Source: a virus
DNA length: 64,000 bases
Direction: 5' to 3' (one strand)
Virus record (IMG/VR): IMGVR_UViG_3300032294_002706
Location: 62,001 to 126,000 of that record
Part shown: positions 33,797 to 41,795 of the stretch, piece by piece
How positions within the stretch are numbered: position 1 is the stretch's first letter
How the letters are laid out: each line of letters begins with the position of its first letter
Notes under the pieces: model-generated
Database searches by the model: none
What the model saw: only the letters and a program-made list of their open reading frames with translations
Told to the model about the DNA's origin: nothing
Made by a program: the position numbers and the translations under genes

Positions 33797-35329
33797 TTGT
33801 TAACATTTAAAGTTACAGAGGACCGTCGTCATCTACAATTAGTCTCTCACGACCTAAAGGGTGAGCTTAAGGACTTGCAACTCTATTTTAAAAAGAGACA
33901 AAAGGGCTATCACTTCAATAAACTTTACAAACGAAAACTTTGGGATGGATTTGATAAATTCATTGATCCTGAACTAAAAATTGGGGTCGGTTTATGGAAA
34001 GAAGTCATTAACTTCGGCAAAAAGTACGATTATGAGATCAACATTGAGGGCCTTGACGATCTACTTAATCTTAAATTCACTAAAGAACAGCTCAGTAAAT
34101 TCGCATCAGTTCTGCTTGATGGAACTGGCATTGACATGCGAGACTATCAATTAGAAGCAGCTCACCGTGCTCTAAAGTACAAGTTCTGTTCTCAGGAACT
34201 TGCAACATCTGCTGGTAAAACCTTGATTCTCTACATTTACCTCTCTTTCCTAAAACGTAAGGGCATCATTACGACCGATAAGAAAGCCTTGATCGTTGTT
34301 CCAAATATTTCACTGGTCGGCCAGACTGCCGAAAAATTCGAAAAGGATTATGCTACCGGTTTAATTAATTACAACGTGCTTTCAGTTGGAGGAACCAATA
34401 AGTATTCTGACAAGAAATTTGATGAGGCTGACCTAATCATATCGACCTATCAAAGTTTAAAAAACAAGGACGCTGATTTCTTTAAGAAATTTTCAGTTCT
34501 GTGTATCGATGAGTGCCACACAAGCCGAGGCGATTCAATCAAGAATATTCTACTTTCATCAACTAATGTAGAGTACAAATTGGGCCTATCCGGTACCATC
34601 CAGATCGAGGAACAGTATTCCGATTTCTTTAAGATTCAAGAATACTTGGGACCGTTAAGCATGACCCTAAAATCAAGCTTCCTAATTGATCAGCAACATT
34701 CGCCTAATGTCTATATTAAAATGATTAACCTACAGTATCCAGATAGTGAACCTTTTGTTAATCAATACAAAGCCTTAAGAGAATCAGGTCAAGCTGGCAA
34801 ACAGTTATTTGATTCTGAAAGGGCTTTCATCGTGGGTTATGAGCCTAGAATTCAATTCATTTCTCAATTCGTTAAGAAACTTGGAGGAAATACGCTAATC
34901 CTATTCATTAACGTTAAGGATCAATACGGTCAACGAATTTGTGATAAGATTAGGGAATGGAATGACCACGCTTATTATATCGACGGTGGAGTGGATGGAG
35001 ACGATCGCGCCGATTACAAGGAGGCAATGGAACGTGAGGAAGGCGCAGTTATTGTGGCAAGTTACGGAACGTTCTCGACCGGGATTGACCTCAAGAAGGT
35101 CAATAATATCATATTCGCTGAAAGTTACAAATCTGAAATCACGATTCGTCAATCGATCGGTCGTGGAATGCGTAAACTTGCCGGAAAGCATGAAGTTACG
35201 GTGTACGATCTAATTGACGATCTTGACGGATACATCGTGAAACACGGAAAGGTCCGCGAAGCAATTTATCTTAAGGAAAAATTCATTGTGTCAAAGCACA
35301 GTTACGATTTAAGTAAACTTAAGGGTTAA
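33797..35329 (+). CDS. uvsW: UvsW helicase
   Basis: A 510-residue SF2 helicase (T4 UvsW 503). It starts at TTG with the UvsW N-terminal domain (FKKRQKGYHFNKLYKRKLWDG), then LATSAGKTLILYIYL (Walker A variant TSAGKT as in T4), LCIDECHTSRG (DECH), LGLSGTI, VIVASYGTFSTGIDLKKVNN and IRQSIGRGMRKL (motif VI). It unwinds branched DNA and R-loops and helps to end origin-dependent replication. Its 3' end overlaps the convergent minus-strand gene by 11 bases. Confidence 0.92.
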   Translation: MLTFKVTEDRRHLQLVSHDLKGELKDLQLYFKKRQKGYHFNKLYKRKLWDGFDKFIDPELKIGVGLWKEVINFGKKYDYEINIEGLDDLLNLKFTKEQLSKFASVLLDGTGIDMRDYQLEAAHRALKYKFCSQELATSAGKTLILYIYLSFLKRKGIITTDKKALIVVPNISLVGQTAEKFEKDYATGLINYNVLSVGGTNKYSDKKFDEADLIISTYQSLKNKDADFFKKFSVLCIDECHTSRGDSIKNILLSSTNVEYKLGLSGTIQIEEQYSDFFKIQEYLGPLSMTLKSSFLIDQQHSPNVYIKMINLQYPDSEPFVNQYKALRESGQAGKQLFDSERAFIVGYEPRIQFISQFVKKLGGNTLILFINVKDQYGQRICDKIREWNDHAYYIDGGVDGDDRADYKEAMEREEGAVIVASYGTFSTGIDLKKVNNIIFAESYKSEITIRQSIGRGMRKLAGKHEVTVYDLIDDLDGYIVKHGKVREAIYLKEKFIVSKHSYDLSKLKG

Positions 35330-36011
35330 TTAACTTTATTTCAAAGTCTCGGCCTCTCCAAGTATGAACGTAATAATTTACGCCGTCTACTTCATGTTCC
35401 TGCTGTTCGTAGCCCTCTCCCCAACCATCAGAATATTGGCCCAATAATTCTTCTTTCATTGCCTCAATGTCAAGATCAGATAGTGCAACAACTTCAACGA
35501 TAAAATTACCGTCCCTAGTTACTTCTTTTGCTCTAATCGTTTCAACTCCTGGCACATCTGAATACTCTTCAAGTTTAGATTCGTTAAAGTCATTAACTAT
35601 ATCATTTTCGAAATCATTAGCCTGAACGACTCCTTGGTAAGATAACGGCTCCATGTAATCATTTGCTCTCCTAATTTCGTCTTCTGCTGCCTCAAAGAAT
35701 TCATCCTCATCAATTTCTTCATTTTGGTACTGCATATAATCATAACTGAAATCAAAGCCAAGATCCTGAGCCTGACTCACGAAATCGTCAACTCCGTATT
35801 GTGAAGCACTCTCAAACCAGCTTTGGTAGTCTAATCTAATGAATATTGGTGATTCAAACGTGAATGTTTTAGTTGTTGGAAAACCCATTGTTCCAAGTTC
35901 TCGAGTGGACGTATCGTCCATGGTAGAACCATCTGTTTCAGGCTTGCGATCAAAATCGAATTCTAACTGCTTTTCAGTTGTAAACTGTTCGAATAGTTTA
36001 ATGTGTTTCAT
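35319..36011 (-). CDS. candidate packaged protein with targeting motif
   Basis: A 230-residue acidic protein beginning MKHIKLFEQFTTEKQLEF, the targeting motif with TTE as candidate cleavage site. The rest contains Tyr/Asp/Glu-rich helices (QYQNEEIDEDEFFEAAEDEI) and a C-terminal strand domain ending WRGRDFEIKLINP. The function is unknown. A TATAAATAA late-type box lies about 25 bases upstream of the ATG. It overlaps uvsW by 11 bases on the opposite strand. Confidence 0.7.
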   Translation of the reverse strand: MKHIKLFEQFTTEKQLEFDFDRKPETDGSTMDDTSTRELGTMGFPTTKTFTFESPIFIRLDYQSWFESASQYGVDDFVSQAQDLGFDFSYDYMQYQNEEIDEDEFFEAAEDEIRRANDYMEPLSYQGVVQANDFENDIVNDFNESKLEEYSDVPGVETIRAKEVTRDGNFIVEVVALSDLDIEAMKEELLGQYSDGWGEGYEQQEHEVDGVNYYVHTWRGRDFEIKLINP

Positions 36012-36036
36012 TTATAGTTGTTTTATTTTATCTTAT

Positions 36037-36045
36037 TTATTTATA
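36037..36045 (-). promoter_or_regulatory. late promoter-like box TATAAATAA
   Basis: A perfect TATAAATAA on the minus strand, 25 bases before the ATG at 36011 and overlapping the last codons of the upstream gene (stop at 36041). Confidence 0.6.
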
Positions 36046-36814
36046 TAGAAGATCCACTAACCCACTCGTAAAAATGAGCTTCGGCAGTTTTTCTAAAATT
36101 TTCAATTTCGCCAGTTATCATTGCTAGATCTTCCTTAACTTCAGTAAGCTCAACAAGTTCCTTATTGATCCAATTTAGCAAATCTTGTCTAGCTTTCAGG
36201 GCCTCTTGTCCATTCTCAAGTTCATCAGCATTAATCAATCCCATATCAGCAAGTTCCTTAACATCCGGATTGCTCACCAAATTCTTAATTAGTTCAAGAT
36301 CAGAATCGTCGTTAAGGTAGTTCAAGTAGTCTTCAATTTGATAACTTGCATCATCTTCGATATTATCATGAGTTGCTTCTGGATAGATTAGTAGCCAACC
36401 TCCGCTTTTGCCTCCGGCTCCAACGTCCTTTATCCATGAGAATGATTCTTTGTAGTCTTCGGCATGCATTTCATAAGTATCTTCCATGTACCTAGCCCAG
36501 TCCTCATACATCATTTCATCACAAAAATTCATGTTGACATCCTCTAGGTCTTCTTCTCCTCGTGCCGCCGCCCATTTCTCTAGGTCAGGATATGCATGAA
36601 TTTTCATGTTTAGAGCGTAGTGAGCTCTACCACCCTCACGTTCATACCAATACCTGTTCTCTAAATCATTCAAAGAGTTAGATAGCTCTTCTAACTTACC
36701 AAGGACTTCAGTATCCTGAAGTTGAGTTAACTTATTTAAGTAATACGAACCGATATCTCGGTTCGCTCTTTCCAATATGAATTGTGAAAACGTGTATAAT
36801 CTATTACCTAGCAT
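36041..36814 (-). CDS. candidate packaged protein with targeting motif
   Basis: A 257-residue protein beginning MLGNRLYTFSQFILERANRD, the targeting motif with ILE as cleavage candidate. The remainder is helical and acidic with DAMM-type aromatic stretches (MNFCDEMMYEDWARYMEDTY) and a C-terminal coiled coil. No family is recognised. It overlaps the upstream gene by 11 bases. Confidence 0.7.
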   Translation of the reverse strand: MLGNRLYTFSQFILERANRDIGSYYLNKLTQLQDTEVLGKLEELSNSLNDLENRYWYEREGGRAHYALNMKIHAYPDLEKWAAARGEEDLEDVNMNFCDEMMYEDWARYMEDTYEMHAEDYKESFSWIKDVGAGGKSGGWLLIYPEATHDNIEDDASYQIEDYLNYLNDDSDLELIKNLVSNPDVKELADMGLINADELENGQEALKARQDLLNWINKELVELTEVKEDLAMITGEIENFRKTAEAHFYEWVSGSSI

Positions 36815-37208
36815 TTTGTGCTTTACTTATTTCGATTGCCTGTAATTGTTTTACCGCCTTTTTACGACTTGTGTGAGTTCCTAATACTTTAGTTCCCTTT
36901 TTATTCTTTACTTCCCATTTATCTCCGTGCTTAACGATCTTTTCGTTCATCTCATTAAACTCTGAAAAGCTATGAACCTTATTCTCTTGAATTACTAGTT
37001 CCAGCTGTTTTACTTGAACTGGCTCTGTTGCATATTGATGTTCAGCACTACACTTTCCGAACGCGGCTGCACATGTTTCAACTTTTTTAACTATCTCAGC
37101 TACTTTATCTTTTATAACCTCAAGTTTTTGAACCTGTAAGGTAGTTAGTTCGGTCGTATTCTCGTCAATCGTGTACAGATATTCAAGAAATTGGTCAATT
37201 TTTTCCAT
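36804..37208 (-). CDS. small helical protein with internal targeting-like motif
   Basis: A 134-residue protein. Residues 1-70 are a coiled coil with two cysteines (ETCAAAFGKC). Residues 77-86 read KVHSFSEFNE, the targeting motif in an internal position. A short domain, KIVKHGDKWEVKNKKGTKVL and following, resembles a small repeated fold in phage proteins in which a basic tail (SRKKAVKQLQAIE) closes the unit. The function is unknown. Confidence 0.6.
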   Translation of the reverse strand: MEKIDQFLEYLYTIDENTTELTTLQVQKLEVIKDKVAEIVKKVETCAAAFGKCSAEHQYATEPVQVKQLELVIQENKVHSFSEFNEMNEKIVKHGDKWEVKNKKGTKVLGTHTSRKKAVKQLQAIEISKAQNAR

Positions 37209-37817
37209 TTATAAGGATATTTTTGAGGCAATAACAATGCCGAGTATTAATTTAGCGTAGACTAACTTAAAGTGAAAATACGTGAATATGATGTTTAAAT
37301 TTTCTTTAGAAATCTTAACGACTCCCTTCTTAGCATACAGTTTGTTCACTGAATTTATTACTGCAACTGCTTCAGATAGAGGCTTTCCTCCCAATAGAGA
37401 CTGTATGACTTCATTGGAGGTTTCCTTACTTAGTGAAGAGGATCTGTCCTTGATTCCGTTAAGCCATACATCGGCTTCCATCACGATATCTCGCTTAAGA
37501 AAAATGTCCCGAGTCTTTAATCCCTTGTCTATGAGTTTCGCGATCTTATCTAGGCTCTTAACTGAGTTGGCAACGTCACCAATCCATTCAAGTTCGTCTG
37601 GGTACATTGAGATCACCATTTTTGACGGCGATCCATCATGTATGAATTGTATCAAGCTTGGGGTGCTTCTTCTAGTCGCTGAAAATTCTTCATCGAACAT
37701 CGTTGCCATGACCGGAGCCGATGATACTTCCATTGAGAATTCATCCCCAAATGGGAAATTCTTCATAAGCGGGAAGGCTCGGTTAATCTTGGTTCTTTCA
37801 GTAGTGACTTCTCTCAA
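37209..37817 (-). CDS. hypothetical protein
   Basis: A 202-residue protein that I do not recognise. It has DELEWIGDVANSVKSLDKIA and helical segments and ends in a hydrophobic stretch (FKLVYAKLILGIVIASKI) that could be a membrane helix. It lies immediately after an ATAAATAA box. It overlaps a long open frame on the plus strand (37282-37887), which I treat as a chance extension of the polymerase frame because this gene has a promoter, a proper start and operon context. Confidence 0.6.
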   Translation of the reverse strand: MREVTTERTKINRAFPLMKNFPFGDEFSMEVSSAPVMATMFDEEFSATRRSTPSLIQFIHDGSPSKMVISMYPDELEWIGDVANSVKSLDKIAKLIDKGLKTRDIFLKRDIVMEADVWLNGIKDRSSSLSKETSNEVIQSLLGGKPLSEAVAVINSVNKLYAKKGVVKISKENLNIIFTYFHFKLVYAKLILGIVIASKISL

Positions 37818-37835
37818 CTGGCAAAAGCTTTTTGG

Positions 37836-37843
37836 TTATTTAT
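37836..37843 (-). promoter_or_regulatory. late-type box ATAAATAA
   Basis: On the minus strand it lies 18 bases before the ATG at 37817. It lies within the short gap divergent from the polymerase gene. Confidence 0.45.
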
Positions 37844-37862
37844 TTGGTAAATTAAACCAAAT
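37842..37862. repeat. perfect inverted repeat at the 5' edge of the polymerase fragment
   Basis: ATTTGGT (37842-37848) and ACCAAAT (37856-37862) are separated by 7 bases. It could be an operator or a hairpin near the start of the split polymerase gene, between divergent promoters. Confidence 0.5.
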
Positions 37863-37887
37863 TGTGTATTTAAAGTACAACAAGTAT

Positions 37888-39513
37888 ATGTCAAAACAAC
37901 TCGAACAACAAATCAAATCTTTAGATCTAAAGCAGAATGCAATAAAGATCTTAATTAACTCGTTTTACGGAGCCTTCGGTAATCGATATTTTTACTTCCA
38001 TAACAATGATATTGCGCAATCAATCACTTTGCAAGGCCAAGATCTAATCAAGTTCTCAATCAAGGCCGTTAACCACTATTTCACACATAAGTGGCATTTA
38101 GATACAGAGCTTCATGAAAAGCTTGGAATAGCTGATATGAAAATCAATCAGATTGAGAGAGAAGCGGCAGTTTACACTGATACTGACTCGGTTTACGTAT
38201 GTTTTGACTTTGCGATACAGTCGGTCGAAGGTTTACAATTATCTGATCGTGAAGCTCTTGAATTTTGCTTGGGAATTAACCGTAATCGATTAAAGAATTA
38301 TTTTGAACAGGCTTTTGAAAAGTACGCATCTCATTTCAATACAGATAACCGCCAGAACTTTGAGCTTGAGAATTTATCCCGCGCTGGAATTTGGCTTGCA
38401 AAGAAAAAATACGTGCTAAAAGTTTCATACAAAGATAATAAGCATGAAAGACTCTTAGACAAGGAATCATTAATCATTAAGGGCCTTGAAGCAATTCAAG
38501 CATCGTATCCGATTTGGGCACGTAAGCATTTACAAGATCTTTATTGGGAACTCTTAGACTTGGGTTACAGTCTAGATCTTGAAAGAGACCTAATTCCCAG
38601 GTTATCCGCTCTTAAGGACGAGTGTAATCAACTTACGATTGATGAGATTGCCTTTAACTTTTCAGTTAGAGTTTACGAAGATTACGTTAAGAAATTAAAT
38701 CCTCTTCAGCTTGAAACTGGAATGCCAATTTACGGTAGAGCCGCCGCCTATCATAATCACTTAATCAAAAAGACCAATAACCAAAAGTACAATCTCATTC
38801 GTAGCGGTTCAAAGATTAAATTCTACTATGCTGCTACTAACGAACATAATTTTGATATTTTTGCCTATACTCCCGGTGCTTTTCCGGAAGAGTTCGCAGT
38901 ACCGATGGATAGAGACCAACAATTCTTTAGATTATTGGTTGAGCCCATTAATAAACTCTTAGTCGCAATGGGATATTCTGAATTAACTCCAAGCCTTGCT
39001 CGCAAGGTTGACATAATCAAATCAAGAAGTCGCAGCAAGGAGTTCACGCCAGAAGAAACATTCCCATTATATGCAGTTAGTTCAGTTACTCTAGAATACG
39101 CTGAAATTCCGGAAAGCTGTCAACACTTCATCAGTAATCCCGATCTACAGGTTCCGCCAGATCTTTTCTCAACCTACATTTCATCCATTTCAAAATTTGG
39201 TCTGAATACGGTAATTGTGCCAAAGCACGAACTTGTTAAATACCGAGATCGAGTTGCAAAGAAATTAGGAATTGAAGTATCTGATCCTTTTGCAATTCCG
39301 GTTGAAACAATGCAAGAATACTTAAGGGAAAACGGCTGGTCAGAAATAATCGATTCGCCGGATGGTGGTTCATGGTTGCAAACTGACAAGTACGAAAAGG
39401 CTCTTAAAGCCAGAAAGGACATTTATAAAATGGGATACGATCTAGAAAAGGCATATAAGAGTGCAATAAAACCAAAGGCCGAAAAGAAGATAAAAGTAAC
39501 TGATGAAAATTGA
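37888..39513 (+). CDS. 43: family B DNA polymerase, C-terminal part of a split gene (gp43B-like)
   Basis: About 541 residues from ATG 37888. It begins just before motif B (NAIKILINSFYGAFGN, the K-x3-N-S-x-Y-G of the fingers) and has motif C YTDTDSVYVCF with the catalytic DTDS, followed by the thumb (AKKKYVLKV). The exonuclease domain and motif A are missing and are not found elsewhere in this window. Split gp43 genes are known in T4-like phages, for example Aeromonas phage 25, so a second polypeptide should lie outside. After about residue 380 there is an extra region of about 160 residues not usual for gp43. Confidence 0.8.
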   Translation: MSKQLEQQIKSLDLKQNAIKILINSFYGAFGNRYFYFHNNDIAQSITLQGQDLIKFSIKAVNHYFTHKWHLDTELHEKLGIADMKINQIEREAAVYTDTDSVYVCFDFAIQSVEGLQLSDREALEFCLGINRNRLKNYFEQAFEKYASHFNTDNRQNFELENLSRAGIWLAKKKYVLKVSYKDNKHERLLDKESLIIKGLEAIQASYPIWARKHLQDLYWELLDLGYSLDLERDLIPRLSALKDECNQLTIDEIAFNFSVRVYEDYVKKLNPLQLETGMPIYGRAAAYHNHLIKKTNNQKYNLIRSGSKIKFYYAATNEHNFDIFAYTPGAFPEEFAVPMDRDQQFFRLLVEPINKLLVAMGYSELTPSLARKVDIIKSRSRSKEFTPEETFPLYAVSSVTLEYAEIPESCQHFISNPDLQVPPDLFSTYISSISKFGLNTVIVPKHELVKYRDRVAKKLGIEVSDPFAIPVETMQEYLRENGWSEIIDSPDGGSWLQTDKYEKALKARKDIYKMGYDLEKAYKSAIKPKAEKKIKVTDEN

Positions 39514-40624
39514 GGAAATATCGGCCTTCTTGGAAATTCTCTTACGTAAGAGATTTCATGATGTGCCTGAAAAACAAAAGATTGAAGAGCATAGTTCGCG
39601 TAAGCTAAATTTCGCGTGTCCAATCTGTGGAGACTCTGATAAAAAGGTCTCCAAGAAACGCGGTAATCTTTACTTAGACACTGGCGCTTACAAGTGTTTC
39701 AATGACGGCTGTATGGCTTACTTGCCAATAGGCGAGTTCATTGCCAGAATGAGTAAGGAACATGGCATCATGTTACCAAGCTTCTTACTGGACGGAGATT
39801 ATCAACCGGCTAAAGTAAAACGGGTTGAGAACCAGCTTTTGCGATTCTTAACCTCTGATACGAGTCAGCTTGTGACCATCACCGATATCATTAACCGATT
39901 CTCACTAAAACGGCTTGATCTCGTTCCGGAAACCTCTACTGCATTTCAATACATCAAGTCCAGAGATCTTAATCTAATCGAGGATTTTGGAGACTGTCTC
40001 TACACTGATGCAAGCGATAACAAGGTTTACATATTTAATTTTGATCGCCGATCAGGTAGGCTGCTCGGGTTTGCAATTCGTAGCCTAGATCCAAACTCTG
40101 ATCGAAAGTACATCATTAAGTCATACACCGATCTTTCAATTATTTTTGCTCAACGTGGATTGAATAAGGACCTAGTTGAGGATGCTAACTTCTTGAATAA
40201 CTACTTCAATATCTTGAATGTAGATTTCACCAAGCCAATTCTAATGACTGAGGGTCAATTTGATTCGCTGTTACTTGAGAATTGTATTGCAACGTCAGGC
40301 GCATCAAAGGCACGTAGCATTCTTGCGAATTTGGGAGCAAAGGGCGCAACTCGAGTGGTGTTTGACCGAGATAAAGCAGGTAAGACTCAGATGATGAACT
40401 TCATCAAGCAAGGTTACTCGGTTTTTCTGTGGAACAAGGCAATCGATTTTCTAAAAAAGAAATATTCTTCAACCGAAGAGATGAAAGAGATTCAACGAAT
40501 CAAGGACATTAATGATATGTACTCGTTCATTCATTCCAAGGACTCTGAGTACAGTCCGCGTGAATTTAATCAATGGATCAATAGCTATTTTAGCGAAACC
40601 GTGTTTGACATGGCGTACCTATAA
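39503..40624 (+). CDS. 61: DNA primase (gp61-like)
   Basis: A 373-residue protein (T4 gp61 342). N-terminal zinc-binding module: NFACPICGDSDKKVSKKRGN followed by YKCFNDGC, giving CxxC...CxxxxC. TOPRIM-like core: KPILMTEGQFDSLL (the conserved Glu) and VVFDRDKAGKTQ (the D-x-D). It makes pentaribonucleotide primers with the gp41 helicase. It overlaps the polymerase gene by 11 bases, so the two are translationally coupled. Confidence 0.88.
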   Translation: MKIEEISAFLEILLRKRFHDVPEKQKIEEHSSRKLNFACPICGDSDKKVSKKRGNLYLDTGAYKCFNDGCMAYLPIGEFIARMSKEHGIMLPSFLLDGDYQPAKVKRVENQLLRFLTSDTSQLVTITDIINRFSLKRLDLVPETSTAFQYIKSRDLNLIEDFGDCLYTDASDNKVYIFNFDRRSGRLLGFAIRSLDPNSDRKYIIKSYTDLSIIFAQRGLNKDLVEDANFLNNYFNILNVDFTKPILMTEGQFDSLLLENCIATSGASKARSILANLGAKGATRVVFDRDKAGKTQMMNFIKQGYSVFLWNKAIDFLKKKYSSTEEMKEIQRIKDINDMYSFIHSKDSEYSPREFNQWINSYFSETVFDMAYL

Positions 40625-40632
40625 ATAACTAT

Positions 40633-41139
40633 ATGAAACCTAAAGAGCAGAAGAGCATCAAGACCTTCTTAAAACCGCGAGCCGGGTCAATCAGACAGGG
40701 CTATTTTAAACCAACCTTTCCTGAAAAATACGTCGGGGATCCAACTCAAATCATATTTAGGTCAAGTTGGGAATTTAAGTTTCTTAAATGGTGTGATCAT
40801 AGTCCAACCGTAATTAAGTACTCCAGCGAACCTGTTGGAATTCCTTACTACAGTCCATTGGACAAAAGAGGCCATACTTATTACATTGATTTTTACGTGG
40901 TTACAAAGGATACTGAGGGTAGAGAGCAGCCATGGTTAATTGAGATCAAGCCTGACAAGTACACCAAACCTCCAACTGCCCCAGCCAGAATGACTGACAA
41001 GCAAACTGCGAGCTATGTGTATGCTGCAAAGCAGTACATCGTTAATCAGGCTAAATTTGAAGCAGCAAAAGAATTCGCTTCAGTCAGAGGTTTAAAATTC
41101 GGAATAATTACCGAAAACTTTCTGTTCAAATCAATATAA
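40633..41139 (+). CDS. 4: head completion protein (gp4-like), nuclease fold
   Basis: A 168-residue protein (T4 gp4 about 150). The pattern PEKYVGDPTQIIFRSSWEF, KFLKWCDHSP, YYIDFYVVTKDTEG and PWLIEIKPDKYTKPP includes the D...E-x-K core of PD-(D/E)xK/TnsA-like nucleases. A YVYAAKQYIVNQAKFEAAKE helix follows. T4 gp4 acts after DNA packaging to complete the head. It lies 8 bases after the primase stop. Confidence 0.75.
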   Translation: MKPKEQKSIKTFLKPRAGSIRQGYFKPTFPEKYVGDPTQIIFRSSWEFKFLKWCDHSPTVIKYSSEPVGIPYYSPLDKRGHTYYIDFYVVTKDTEGREQPWLIEIKPDKYTKPPTAPARMTDKQTASYVYAAKQYIVNQAKFEAAKEFASVRGLKFGIITENFLFKSI

Positions 41140-41148
41140 AAGATAGTA

Positions 41149-41781
41149 ATGGCAATACGACAAATAAAGGAATACATTGAAACTGGCAAGGTCGATAATT
41201 TTACTCAACCTGGTCCAAACTATCGGTTCTCTGAGGAATCCGTACAGGTTCCAATCCTGATTCCCGGCCATGTCTATACGTTTGTTGCGAAAACAGTTAA
41301 GGGAAATGACGGATTGCCGAGCCTAGATGATTACACCTCAGGTCAAAGTAAAGGAACCAAACCGTATATTGATAACTATCCAATATTCATTTCGTTAGGA
41401 AGCAGTGGACCAATTGAATTTGGCTTAAACATTAAAGTAATGCCACAGCAATTAAGACGAAAATTCATCCAGACATATTTGAAAAGAATTCTACCAGTTC
41501 TGTCTAACCTAACTGACGATAAGGGAGAGCTCATAGAATATCAAAAAAGAATCAGACAGCCAGAAATGAATCCTTTTGGCTCGGTGAATAAGAACTTCAT
41601 AATGAGCATCAGCCCATATTCAGGTATTAAATTTGAGTTCCTGGTTGATAAATATAACAGAGAAGAAATGCGATACTTGCGCTTAATAGATTGGCCGACC
41701 GTGCCAAAAATCGGAGAAGTTAACTACTCTCGTGATGAATCTATTGCGACAAGGTCACAAATTTCAGACTTTTTGAAATAA
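41149..41781 (+). CDS. conserved phage protein between gp4 and portal
   Basis: A 210-residue protein. The pattern VQVPILIPGHVYTFVAKT, YIDNYPIFISLGSSGPIEFG and LNIKVMPQQLRRKFIQTYLK resembles uncharacterised virion-related proteins of T4-like phages. It sits 9 bases after the gp4-like gene and 14 before the portal gene, which suggests a head or neck role. I cannot name the function. Confidence 0.6.
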   Translation: MAIRQIKEYIETGKVDNFTQPGPNYRFSEESVQVPILIPGHVYTFVAKTVKGNDGLPSLDDYTSGQSKGTKPYIDNYPIFISLGSSGPIEFGLNIKVMPQQLRRKFIQTYLKRILPVLSNLTDDKGELIEYQKRIRQPEMNPFGSVNKNFIMSISPYSGIKFEFLVDKYNREEMRYLRLIDWPTVPKIGEVNYSRDESIATRSQISDFLK

Positions 41782-41795
41782 CATAACATAAATAA

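Noticed and set aside
37282-37887. Plus-strand N-terminal extension of the polymerase frame
   Set aside because: It is Ser/Leu-rich antisense sequence of the gene at 37209-37817 and shows no polymerase motifs; homology starts only near 37888.
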